From contig JAHEDF010000025.1 in assembly GCA_024641365.1 (NCBI GenBank), positions 1 to 17,166 of the forward strand: a stretch of DNA of 17,166 nt, read 5' to 3'. This document shows positions 8,260-15,278 of this stretch, piece after piece; position 1 is the first letter of the stretch, and each line of letters opens with the position of its first letter. The DNA comes from Planctomycetota bacterium. Lineage in GTDB: Bacteria; Planctomycetota; UBA11346. Both the position numbers and the translations under genes were made by a program. The notes under the pieces were generated by a model, which saw nothing but the letters and a program-made list of their open reading frames with translations, was not told the origin of the DNA and made no database searches.

Positions 8260-8967
8260 ATGGCAGATCTATTAATTTTTGCGCCACATCCCGACGACGC
8301 TGAAATTCATTGCGGTGGTACTATTGCAAAACATGTCCGCCAAGGTGCCAACGTTGTTGTTGTAGATGCTACTCGTGGAGAATTAGGAAGCCGCGGCACA
8401 CCGGAAACACGAGCACAAGAAGCTGAAGCAGCCAGTACTATTTTAGGTTTATCTGCGAGAGAAAATCTCGCTTTACCAGATGGCGAAATTCCCAGTGATG
8501 ATATCGCTGCACGTCGATTAATTGTTGATGTAATTCGCAGACATCGACCAAAAACGGTTTTGTGCATAAATGACCATGCGCATCACCCTGATCATCAAGC
8601 CTTACCCAAATTAGTGGCCGGCGCCATCAAAGCCGCTGCCTTGCACAAATTTCAAACGGCAAGCAATCAACCAGCAATTAGTGATGTGCGTCTGTGGTAT
8701 TACGAAGCCGAATTGCCTATTTTACCAAGTTTATTAATACCACTCACCAAAGCTGACTGGGATAAAAAAATGGCCGCCATTCGTTGTTACGGCAGCCAAT
8801 TATTTCAAGCTGGTAGCACAGAACCAAAAACGTCGATCTCAGATCCAAAATTTACGCAATGGATAGAAGCACGCGGAGTCACCTGGGGATTCCAAGCCGG
8901 AGCCGACTACGCAGAGGCCTTCACTGGTTTTACACCAGCAAGAATTGAAGATCTACGATTAATTTAA
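8260..8967 (+). CDS. bshB1: LmbE/PIG-L deacetylase, BshB1-type (N-acetylglucosaminyl-malate deacetylase)
   Basis: 235 residues from ATG 8260, which has GAGG 7 nt upstream; the open frame back to TTG 8230 is unlikely to be used. Zinc-binding motifs of the LmbE family are clear: PHPDD (9-13) and HPDH (109-112). GELGSRGTPETRAQEAEAA and ENLALPDGEI are hallmarks of the BshB1 subgroup, which removes acetyl from GlcNAc-malate in the second step of bacillithiol synthesis, and the C-terminal region (IEARGVTWGFQAGADYAEAF) fits too. No bshA or bshC is in the window. Other GlcNAc deacetylases of the same superfamily remain possible. It follows the MazG-like gene closely. No terminator-like T-tract hairpin follows; instead the 43-bp repeat begins immediately after the stop codon. 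Confidence 0.82.
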   Translation: MADLLIFAPHPDDAEIHCGGTIAKHVRQGANVVVVDATRGELGSRGTPETRAQEAEAASTILGLSARENLALPDGEIPSDDIAARRLIVDVIRRHRPKTVLCINDHAHHPDHQALPKLVAGAIKAAALHKFQTASNQPAISDVRLWYYEAELPILPSLLIPLTKADWDKKMAAIRCYGSQLFQAGSTEPKTSISDPKFTQWIEARGVTWGFQAGADYAEAFTGFTPARIEDLRLI

Positions 8968-8968
8968 A

Positions 8969-9011
8969 AAATGTGAGGCGAGCCACAAAGTGGCAATGCC
9001 GGTTTAAAAAT
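8969..9011 (+). repeat. 43-bp direct repeat, copy 1
   Basis: Starts 1 nt after the bshB1 stop codon and is identical to 9024-9066. It contains the triloop hairpin GCCAC-AAA-GTGGC (8982-8994). Confidence 0.95.
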
Positions 9012-9023
9012 CTCCGTCTTATT

Positions 9024-9066
9024 AAATGTGAGGCGAGCCACAAAGTGGCAATGCCGGTTTAAAAAT
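9024..9066 (+). repeat. 43-bp direct repeat, copy 2
   Basis: Identical to 8969-9011; the copies are separated by only 12 bp (period 55 bp). Contains the same GCCAC-AAA-GTGGC hairpin. Confidence 0.95.
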
Positions 9067-9108
9067 ATTTTATTAATTGAAATTCCCCTCAATAAAAAAA
9101 TAAATGGT

Positions 9109-9356
9109 CTGCGGGTCCAGGGGCGGCAGAGCCCCTGGCGGGCGTAGCGGGCAGCGCCCGCGAACAGCAATCCCCCGAGTGAGCATGAGCGAACGAGCGG
9201 GGACCAGGTCCCGTTTTGTGCAGTGAAGCGCAGCGTAACGAAACAAAACCAAGGTGACGAAGTCGCCGCCACGACGCAGGACGACTTTCGCGCAGCGAAA
9301 GCCTGCGCAGCAGGCCAGCCACAACGTGGCGCAGTCGTCCGAGGCGGGGACCGCAG
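9109..9356. repeat. GC-rich cloverleaf-like multi-hairpin element (possible structured RNA)
   Basis: A strikingly GC-rich block in an AT-rich gap. The ends pair (CTGCGGGTCC 9109-9118 with GGACCGCAG 9348-9356, one bulge). Inside, in order: CCAGGGGC/GCCCCTGG (9117-9138), CGGGCG/CGCCCG (9139-9160), GGGAC-CAG-GTCCC (9200-9212), GTTTTGT/ACAAAAC (9213-9219 with 9243-9249), GGTGAC-GAA-GTCGCC (9253-9267), then a four-way junction closed by GGACGAC/GTCGTCC (9279-9285 with 9334-9340) holding CTTTCGC-GCA-GCGAAAG (9285-9301), CCTGC-GCA-GCAGG (9302-9314) and GCCAC-AAC-GTGGC (9318-9330). Open frames crossing it are arginine-rich artefacts. It may be a structured RNA, a leader of nirB, or a mobile palindromic element. 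Confidence 0.75.
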
Positions 9357-9475
9357 CCAGTGAATAAAAATTGCGCAGCTCAAGAACCATAATTCGCCAA
9401 TCGAGGCGTAACTGTTCTACCCTGCAACATTCTAGTCTTATTAACCACGGCACAGCAAACGCTAATTCCCTCCAA

Positions 9476-9508
9476 CTAAACCGTTTTCCTCGGTTTAGAG
9501 ACGAGGAA
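9476..9508 (+). promoter_or_regulatory. nirB leader hairpin overlapping the ribosome-binding site region
   Basis: CTAAACCG (9476-9483) and CGGTTTAG (9491-9498) form a perfect 8-bp stem. TTCCTC (9486-9491), mostly in its loop, is complementary to GAGGAA (9503-9508), the nirB Shine-Dalgarno sequence. A loop-SD pairing could limit translation. No function has been shown. Confidence 0.45.
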
Positions 9509-9515
9509 GTGCTGC

Positions 9516-12074
9516 ATGATTTCGCAAAAAAATTTAGTTGTAATTGGAAATGGTATGGTTGGTCACCGTTTCCTTGAGCAGGTGGTCGAAGCTGGGCTGC
9601 ACCAACAATTTAATGTCATCACGTTTTGTGAAGAACCGCGCTACGCCTATGATCGCGTTTATTTATCGAGTTATTTCAGCGGTAAGACCGCCGATGACTT
9701 ATCATTGCTCTCAAAACCGGATTATTACCAGGCCAACGGCATAACCGTACACCTGGGTGAAAAAGCCGAATCCATTGATCGCGACAATAAAACGGTGACC
9801 TCGAATAAAGGAAAAACAATTGCTTATGATGTATTAATTTTAGCAACAGGTAGCTATCCATTTGTCCCGCCTATTAAGGGCAATGATGCGCAAGGCTGTT
9901 TCGTTTATCGTACCATCGAAGATTTAGATGCGATGAAAGCATGGGCTGAACGCAGTAAAGTTGGCGTTGTTGTTGGTGGTGGCTTGTTGGGATTAGAATG
10001 TGCCAGCGCATTAAAAAATATGGGATTAGAAACCAACGTTGTCGAATTTGCGCCGCGCTTAATGACAGTGCAAGTTGATGACGGTGGCGGTGCCATATTA
10101 CGCGCAAAAATAGAATCATTAGGCGTAAAAGTGCACACCTCAAAAGCGACGACAGAAATTGTTAAAAAAGAAGATGATACCATCGACCATATGTCATTTG
10201 CCGACAAATCAGAATTGCCTACCGATATGATTGTCTTCAGTGCTGGTATTCGTCCGCGAGATGAATTAGCCAAAGCAGCAGGTTTAGACATGGGGACGCG
10301 CGGCGGCGTCATTATTGATGATCACTGTCGCACCAGTGATCCGTCAATTTTTGCCATTGGCGAAGTCGCGCTCCATAAAAATCGTATTTATGGATTAGTC
10401 GCACCCGGTTATCACATGGCAAAAGTCGTGGTCGATACGTTATTGCATGCTGATAAAGCGGAATCGTTTACTGGTTTTGATATGTCAACGAAACTAAAAC
10501 TTATGGGCGTCGATGTTGGATCGTTTGGGGATGCCTTCGCAACGACTCCAGGCAGTCATGTGGTGTCGTTCACTGATTCAAACGCCGAGACCTACAAAAA
10601 ATTGGTGCTCTCAGCAGATCGCAAAACATTACTCGGTGGTATTTTGGTTGGCGATGCATCGAGCTATGGTTCACTCCATCAATTTATGCTCAACAAGGTG
10701 ACGTTACCACCAACTCCAGAAGATTTAATTTTGCCCGTGCGCAGCGGTGACAAACCCGCTGGCATGGGTCCTGAACATTTACCAGACGCAGCAACGATTT
10801 GTTCCTGCCATAATGTGACCAAGGGAACCATTTGCAGTGCGATCAGCTCTCAGCAGTGCACCGATGTCGGAAAAATTAAATCCTGCACCAAAGCTGGCAC
10901 TGGGTGCGGATCATGTGTCACTTTAGTGAAGGACATTCTGCACCACGAATTGAAAAAGAGTGGTGTGGAGGTTAAAAATCATGTGTGCGAGCATTTTCAA
11001 TACTCGCGCCAAGAGTTGTATAGTTTAGTGCGCATGCACAAAGTGAAGCATTTCGACGCATTAATAGCGCAATTCGGCAAAGGAAAAGGTTGTGAAATAT
11101 GCAAGCCTGCCGTCGCATCTATTTTAGCGAGTGCGTGGAATGATCATATTTTAGAGCCGCAACACGCCCAACTGCAAGACACCAATGATCGTTATTTAGG
11201 AAATATTCAAAAAGACGGCACCTATTCGGTCGTGCCGCGTGTTCCTGCCGGTGAAATAACTCCAGACCAATTGATTACACTGGGGCTGGTGGCAAAGAAA
11301 TATAATCTGTACAGCAAGATTACCGGTGGACAGCGTGTTGATTTATTTGGTGCGCGCATCGAACAATTACCACTCATCTGGGAAGAACTCATAAAAGCAG
11401 GATTTGAAAGCGGACACGCCTATGGCAAAGCACTGCGCACGGTCAAATCGTGTGTTGGTTCAACCTGGTGTCGTTACGGCGTACAAGACAGTGTTAGACT
11501 CGCAATTACCATAGAAAATCGTTACAAAGGACTGCGTTCTCCACATAAATTAAAGAGTGCGGTCAGTGGTTGCGCACGCGAATGTGCGGAAGCACAAAGT
11601 AAAGATTTTGGCATTATCGCCACAGAAAACGGCTATAATTTATATGTCTGTGGTAATGGCGGCATGAAACCACAGCACGCAGTATTACTTGCAGCTGATC
11701 TCAGTCCTGAAGAGGCGCTGCGCTACACGGACCGCTTCTTAATGTTTTATGTGCGCACGGCGGATCGCTTAGAACGCACGGCGACGTGGTTTAATAAACT
11801 CGAAGGTGGTTTGGATTATCTCAAAGATGTCATCATTCATGATTCATTAGGCATCTGTGCTGAATTAGAAGCAGACATGCAACATGTCATCGCTACTTAC
11901 CAAGATGAATGGAAAACAGCGATTACCGATCCCAACAAACGCACGCGCTTTAAATCATTTATCAATAGTGATGCTGCTGATCCGAGTGTGGTCATGGTCA
12001 GCGAACGCGGACAACCACGCCCAGCAACATGCGCCGAAAAAGAGGTGATCATGAGACCGTTAATCCCAGCATAA
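9516..12074 (+). CDS. nirB: Assimilatory nitrite reductase [NAD(P)H], large subunit
   Basis: 852 residues, the normal NirB length. Start ATG 9516 has GAGGAAG about 6 nt upstream. The enzyme reduces nitrite to ammonium by six electrons from NAD(P)H in the cytoplasm. Domains in order: FAD-binding Rossmann motif GNGMVG (11-16), NAD-binding GGGLLG (154-159), a BFD-like [2Fe-2S] domain with C429, C431, C464 and C467, a further cysteine pair (C526, C529) in GKGCEICKP, and the C-terminal sirohaem/[4Fe-4S] half with SCVGSTWCRYG (C646, C652) and SGCAREC (C686, C690). All expected cofactor cysteines are present, so the enzyme should be active. nirD follows after 22 nt and forms the operon with it. The long structured leader (9109-9508) may matter for control. 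Confidence 0.98.
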   Translation: MISQKNLVVIGNGMVGHRFLEQVVEAGLHQQFNVITFCEEPRYAYDRVYLSSYFSGKTADDLSLLSKPDYYQANGITVHLGEKAESIDRDNKTVTSNKGKTIAYDVLILATGSYPFVPPIKGNDAQGCFVYRTIEDLDAMKAWAERSKVGVVVGGGLLGLECASALKNMGLETNVVEFAPRLMTVQVDDGGGAILRAKIESLGVKVHTSKATTEIVKKEDDTIDHMSFADKSELPTDMIVFSAGIRPRDELAKAAGLDMGTRGGVIIDDHCRTSDPSIFAIGEVALHKNRIYGLVAPGYHMAKVVVDTLLHADKAESFTGFDMSTKLKLMGVDVGSFGDAFATTPGSHVVSFTDSNAETYKKLVLSADRKTLLGGILVGDASSYGSLHQFMLNKVTLPPTPEDLILPVRSGDKPAGMGPEHLPDAATICSCHNVTKGTICSAISSQQCTDVGKIKSCTKAGTGCGSCVTLVKDILHHELKKSGVEVKNHVCEHFQYSRQELYSLVRMHKVKHFDALIAQFGKGKGCEICKPAVASILASAWNDHILEPQHAQLQDTNDRYLGNIQKDGTYSVVPRVPAGEITPDQLITLGLVAKKYNLYSKITGGQRVDLFGARIEQLPLIWEELIKAGFESGHAYGKALRTVKSCVGSTWCRYGVQDSVRLAITIENRYKGLRSPHKLKSAVSGCARECAEAQSKDFGIIATENGYNLYVCGNGGMKPQHAVLLAADLSPEEALRYTDRFLMFYVRTADRLERTATWFNKLEGGLDYLKDVIIHDSLGICAELEADMQHVIATYQDEWKTAITDPNKRTRFKSFINSDAADPSVVMVSERGQPRPATCAEKEVIMRPLIPA

Positions 12075-12096
12075 ATTCATTGAAAGGAATCAGAGT

Positions 12097-12471
12097 ATGA
12101 CTGCACTCGCAACTACTTCCCCCTGTGTTGATAAATCTGCAAATGCTGCCTGGCACACTATTTGCAGCGTTGAGGATATTATTCCTGGCACCGGTGTTGC
12201 CGCGTTAATTTGCGGTAAACAAATTGCTTTAGTACGCCCAGCAGCAAACGATATAATCTATGCAATTAGTAATTATGATCCCTTTAGTAAAGCATTTGTA
12301 CTTGCTCGTGGAATTGTTGGTGACAAGGGCGGCATATTAAAAATTGCCTCACCCATCTACAAACAAGGATTTAATTTAGCGACGGGACAATGTTTGGATG
12401 ACGAATCGGTCAGCATTCCAACATACCAAACCAATATCGAAGATGGATTAGTTTCCGTTTTGGTCGCTTAA
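12097..12471 (+). CDS. nirD: Nitrite reductase small subunit NirD
   Basis: 124 residues, start ATG 12097 with AAAGGA about 9 nt upstream. It belongs to the Rieske-like NirD family: the fold is that of a Rieske domain but the cluster-binding Cys/His pairs are absent, as is normal for NirD. Recognisable stretches are NYDPFSKAFVLARGIVGDKG and SPIYKQGFNLATGQCLDD. It associates with NirB and is needed for full activity. The 22-nt gap and shared orientation indicate one nirBD transcript, ended by the terminator at 12728-12765. Confidence 0.96.
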   Translation: MTALATTSPCVDKSANAAWHTICSVEDIIPGTGVAALICGKQIALVRPAANDIIYAISNYDPFSKAFVLARGIVGDKGGILKIASPIYKQGFNLATGQCLDDESVSIPTYQTNIEDGLVSVLVA

Positions 12472-12798
12472 ATCACGCTCTGTGGGCAATAACGGGCATT
12501 TATCACATATTAATTGGTTCAATTATGATAATTATTGGGTCATGACGACGTAAAAGTCTTAGCCCTAATTCGTTAATTGATTAAGTGAGATACTAAAAGC
12601 GACAACAATTGTCACTTTTAGTCGTGCGCACAACAAACAATCAATTATATCAGCTTAATAACCCGCACTTAAAGTTAGCTGCTGACCAACGCTTAATCAG
12701 CGTAATGTCAGAGGTAAATAAAGCACAACACGCATGAATTTTGCAATTCATGCGTGTAACTTTTTATCGGTAAAAACAGTATTTATGTGATATTTATG
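12472..12798. other. Convergent intergenic region after nirD with several hairpins
   Basis: No gene seen. Hairpins: TAATTG-GTT-CAATTA (12511-12525); a long one at 12592-12622 (ACTAAAAG/CTTTTAGT and GACAA-CAA-TTGTC with one internal mismatch, no T tract after it); and the clear terminator at 12728-12765. Confidence 0.6.
12728..12765. terminator. Rho-independent terminator between nirD and the DUF1963-like gene
   Basis: ACACGCATGAATT (12728-12740), loop TTGC, AATTCATGCGTGT (12745-12757), a perfect 13-bp stem followed by AACTTTTT. It lies between convergent genes and may act in both directions, though the T run favours the plus strand. Confidence 0.88.
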
Positions 12799-13425
12799 TT
12801 AATATTTTGCTTGCTGCCAACACAGCGCTCCTTTATCGCCATCTTCATCAACGAAGACAAATATAACACCACCATCACCTAATTTGTAATCAACTAAATC
12901 AGAGGTGATGCGGTGATGAAAGCGCTGTGGTCGACCAACCATGCCATCAATATCCATTGGTGCATTTGCCCATAATGGATATCCGCCCACTTTGGTGCAG
13001 TCACAACCTAAATCATCTACCATATCGACCCATGCATCGGATGCTGCTAAGTCTAAGCCGGTTGCATCGACATCTAAATCAACTGGCTCTTCAATATCAT
13101 CACCATAACTAACTTTCACGCCCTTCCAGTCACCTGGGCACACGCCATTAATCACCGACAGAAAGACTTCTGCCTTCGGAACAATCGCCACGGCGTTGTC
13201 ACCTTTGTGGGGTAAATTATCAAATGATTCGTACGGATCTGAGCGATCCATAAAACTTAAAACCATTAAATCTGAATCGTCTGCTAAAGGCAGCGCACTC
13301 ACCAAAGCCATGGTTTTTCCCGTGCGTTTGCCACGTGGATGCGGAAATCCACGTTTCACATGTCCACCTAATTGTCCGATTGCGAGCGTCGGATTTGCGG
13401 CACGAATAAGGGGTCGGCTGATCAT
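12799..13425 (-). CDS. Hypothetical protein, DUF1963/YwqG-like
   Basis: 208 residues from ATG 13425, chosen because GAGG lies 5 nt upstream; an open frame continues to 13509 but lacks a start signal. The protein is acidic (many Asp in the middle) and has no signal peptide or membrane segment. KVGGYPLWANAP followed near the end by LGDGGVIFVFVDEDGDKGALCWQQ matches the layout of DUF1963 (YwqG) proteins, where a GG-x-P-x-W motif precedes a GD-x-G-x-x-x-x-F strand. DUF1963 has no established biochemical role. It stands alone, convergent with nirBD. Two direct repeats upstream (13463-13514) could be operator sites. Confidence 0.65.
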   Translation of the reverse strand: MISRPLIRAANPTLAIGQLGGHVKRGFPHPRGKRTGKTMALVSALPLADDSDLMVLSFMDRSDPYESFDNLPHKGDNAVAIVPKAEVFLSVINGVCPGDWKGVKVSYGDDIEEPVDLDVDATGLDLAASDAWVDMVDDLGCDCTKVGGYPLWANAPMDIDGMVGRPQRFHHRITSDLVDYKLGDGGVIFVFVDEDGDKGALCWQQAKY

Positions 13426-13462
13426 AAGAACCTCACAGATGAAGGCGTACTCTAATAGATAG

Positions 13463-13514
13463 CGCGTGACTGCAAATGATTGCTTCTCGTCAGCGACGCG
13501 TGACCGCAAATCAT
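13463..13514. repeat. Two 18-bp direct repeats, possible operator
   Basis: CGCGTGACTGCAAATGAT (13463-13480) and CGCGTGACCGCAAATCAT (13497-13514) agree at 16 of 18 positions and are 34 bp apart, about three helical turns, 38 bp and more upstream of the DUF1963-like start. Confidence 0.6.
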
Positions 13515-13667
13515 CAAAATTTTAGTAATTAGTTCCCGCTGTAGGTCATTATTTAAGGTGAGCATGCTCAATGAAGCCAGTTGTGATGTTAATTTACCAG
13601 TTTGCATCCCCAAATTTGTGCTCGCGATTATTATTTTAGTAAATTAACTCACTCCAAAGTAATAAAA

Positions 13668-13697
13668 TTGGCAGTGATGCATGACACTGTTTATACA
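13668..13697 (+). promoter_or_regulatory. Candidate promoter of the AT-hook protein gene
   Basis: TTGGCA (13668-13673) and TATACA (13692-13697) with an 18-bp spacer. Each hexamer departs from the sigma-70 consensus by one or two bases. The implied leader is about 85 nt. Confidence 0.35.
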
Positions 13698-13787
13698 AAA
13701 TATGATTTTTGGAAAAAAATAATTTGCGAGATTGATAATTGCACACTATGTTTCCGTCAGGAACCCGTTAACCAAGGAGAGCATTCA

Positions 13788-13979
13788 ATGCCCGTCGCGA
13801 AGAAAAAGGCCGCCAAGGCCAAAAAACCAGCCGCTAAACGCAAAGTCGGTCGTCCGGCTAAAGCCAAAGCTGCAAAACCAGCTGCTAAGAAAAAGCCAGG
13901 CCGTCCAGCCAAAGCTAAAGCAGCAAAAGCTGCTAAAGGTCCAAAACGTAAAGTTGGACGCCCAAAAAAGGCTAAGTAA
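13788..13979 (+). CDS. Small Lys/Ala-rich AT-hook-like DNA-binding protein
   Basis: 63 residues from ATG 13788, with AAGGAG 8 nt upstream. Almost entirely Lys, Ala, Pro, Gly and Arg, extremely basic, no acidic residues. It contains three copies of a K/R-[VP]-G-R-P-x-K-A-K motif (RKVGRPAKAK, KKPGRPAKAK, RKVGRPKKAK) joined by AAK linkers. GRP flanked by basic residues is the AT-hook core, which binds the minor groove of AT-rich DNA; the rest resembles histone H1-type tails. A role in nucleoid compaction or regulation is inferred, not shown. The gene appears monocistronic. It is shorter than most Lys/Ala-rich bacterial histone-like proteins. Confidence 0.88.
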   Translation: MPVAKKKAAKAKKPAAKRKVGRPAKAKAAKPAAKKKPGRPAKAKAAKAAKGPKRKVGRPKKAK

Positions 13980-14299
13980 TTAAGCGGCTCCGCCGGCCAG
14001 CAGGATATTTTCTTCGGACAATACCTGTTGGTCGGTGCGACCACATTATCTTTAGCGCCTCATAAATATTAGGTCTAAAGATATCCAGTCACCGAGTTTC
14101 GTTGATTTCGATACTCATCCGGCTGTGGCAGACTTCAAAAGTAAACTGCGGTTATTTATAACAGCGGCAGTGGAGTTGTCGCCAGTCGGCCAATTTACCT
14201 GTTCCGAGTCTTGCCTCCTACCTTTTCCACGTGAAATTTATTTCACGTGATTAAAATGGAGTCCAGAACGGGGTCGCGGAGGAAACTCCAACACCTCCC
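13980..14299. other. Intergenic region upstream of moaA
   Basis: No gene seen in 320 bp. It holds a 9-bp perfect inverted repeat TATCTTTAG (14047-14055) / CTAAAGATA (14075-14083), a GTTAT-TT-ATAAC palindrome near 14150, the CACGTG hairpin at 14228-14249, and GGAG-GAAA-CTCC at 14278-14289. GGAGG at 14278-14282 is 17 nt from the moaA ATG, too far for an ordinary ribosome-binding site, and could pair with CCTCC at 14293-14297. Confidence 0.5.
14228..14249. promoter_or_regulatory. CACGTGAAA inverted repeat upstream of moaA
   Basis: CACGTGAAA (14228-14236), TTTA, TTTCACGTG (14241-14249), a perfect palindrome 50 nt before moaA. No plus-strand T run follows, so an operator or leader hairpin is more likely than a terminator. 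Confidence 0.5.
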
Positions 14300-15268
14300 A
14301 TGACGACTGAGCCCGGCACGCCCAGTCTGAGGAAAGGAGCTGCGCCCTTGTACCTGCGGGTATCCTTAACGGACCGCTGTAATTTGCGGTGCGTTTATTG
14401 TCTTCCTGAACAAGCTCACTTCGCGTCGTCTCGCGCAACTAGCGCCGAGTTACGACGTTTAATGGCGTTAACGTGGGCAGCCGCTGGGGTTAAAAAGATT
14501 CGTTTAACCGGTGGCGAACCGACGCTTTGTGATGATTTACCAGAATTTGTTGCGCACGCACGTTCATTAGTAGATGTCGTGGGCATGACGACTAATGGTG
14601 TTTTGCTCGAACCAATGTTGCCTGCATTACAAGCAGCCGGGTTAAATCGTTTAAATATTTCACTCGATGCGATTGACGTTGACGGTTTTCATAAATTAGC
14701 GCGCCGCGACGGACTCGATCGCGTCATATCAGCAATACGCGCCGCACGTCGTTATGGATTTACACCTTTAAAAGTTAATGCCGTCGCTTTACCAGAAACT
14801 GATTATGCAAAAATGACTCAGTTTGCTGCCTGGGAAGGTGTGCACGTTCGTTTTATTGAATTAATGGCGATTGGAGAAGCTCGTTCCTTTCAACCGAGCT
14901 CTTACATTTCTGCACATACCATGCGTCAGCGCATTTTTGATGCCGGGATTCGCCTTACCGAGCGTATCGATTTAAACGAACCAACTTCTCGCGTGTGGTC
15001 AATTGATGATCATGATCCTGCACAGTGCTCGGTCGGATTTATCACAACGGTCAGCCAACCATTTTGCGCGACCTGCGATCGATTACGTTTATCTGCGCAG
15101 GGTCGCCTCTTTACCTGTCTCATGGATAATACTGGCCACGATTTATTAACTGATTTACGCGCTGGGCGTGAAGACGCTGTGAAATCAACCATTATTGCTG
15201 CTGTGCAGGGAAAAAAACCACCTGCGCAGTTTGTGCGCCACGAAAATATGGCGTCCATTGGCGGTTAG
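14300..15268 (+). CDS. moaA: GTP 3',8-cyclase (molybdenum cofactor synthesis, radical SAM)
   Basis: 322 residues from ATG 14300. MoaA converts GTP to 3',8-cyclo-GTP, the first step of molybdopterin synthesis, jointly with MoaC. The N-terminal radical-SAM cluster motif TDRCNLRCVYC (C27, C31, C34), RLTGGEPTL, and the C-terminal second cluster FCATCDRLRLSAQGRLFTC (C256, C259, C273) are all present, as is the conserved double-glycine tail (MASIGG). The start is uncertain: ATG 14300 gives the usual N-terminal length but has no well-placed ribosome-binding site, whereas TTG 14348 has AAAGGAG at 14333-14339, 8 nt upstream, and would begin at LYLRVSLTDRC. First gene of the moa cluster, 10 nt before moaD. 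Confidence 0.97.
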   Translation: MTTEPGTPSLRKGAAPLYLRVSLTDRCNLRCVYCLPEQAHFASSRATSAELRRLMALTWAAAGVKKIRLTGGEPTLCDDLPEFVAHARSLVDVVGMTTNGVLLEPMLPALQAAGLNRLNISLDAIDVDGFHKLARRDGLDRVISAIRAARRYGFTPLKVNAVALPETDYAKMTQFAAWEGVHVRFIELMAIGEARSFQPSSYISAHTMRQRIFDAGIRLTERIDLNEPTSRVWSIDDHDPAQCSVGFITTVSQPFCATCDRLRLSAQGRLFTCLMDNTGHDLLTDLRAGREDAVKSTIIAAVQGKKPPAQFVRHENMASIGG

Positions 15269-15278
15269 TGTTGATTTC

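Larger units (their letters stand above)
13426..13787. other. Divergent intergenic region
   Basis: Separates the DUF1963-like gene from the AT-hook gene. It contains direct repeats at 13463-13514 and a candidate plus-strand promoter at 13668-13697, and is AT-rich in its right half. An open frame from 13602 is simply an upstream extension of the AT-hook gene. Confidence 0.5.

Noticed and set aside
8969..9066. Two 43-bp repeats as a CRISPR array
   Set aside because: Only two units with a 12-bp gap, which is too short for a spacer, and no cas genes.
8964..9453. Arginine- and alanine-rich open frames on the minus strand (up to 139 residues)
   Set aside because: They arise from the GC-rich hairpin element, have no ribosome-binding site or known domain, and overlap each other in several frames.
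9450..9475. Sigma-54 promoter upstream of nirB (GGCAC-like with GC about 10 nt downstream)
   Set aside because: Spacing of GG and GC fits, but the -12 part lacks the TTGC consensus; too weak to call.
9476..9498. NasR/NasT (ANTAR) antiterminator hairpin before nirB
   Set aside because: Only one hairpin, with a 7-nt loop; the usual pair of hexaloop hairpins is not seen.
13602..13787. Longer N-terminus for the AT-hook protein
   Set aside because: Composition changes abruptly at 13788, and AAGGAG is perfectly placed for the downstream ATG.
13980..14299. Moco riboswitch upstream of moaA
   Set aside because: Several small hairpins are present, but no arrangement I could match to the complex Moco RNA.
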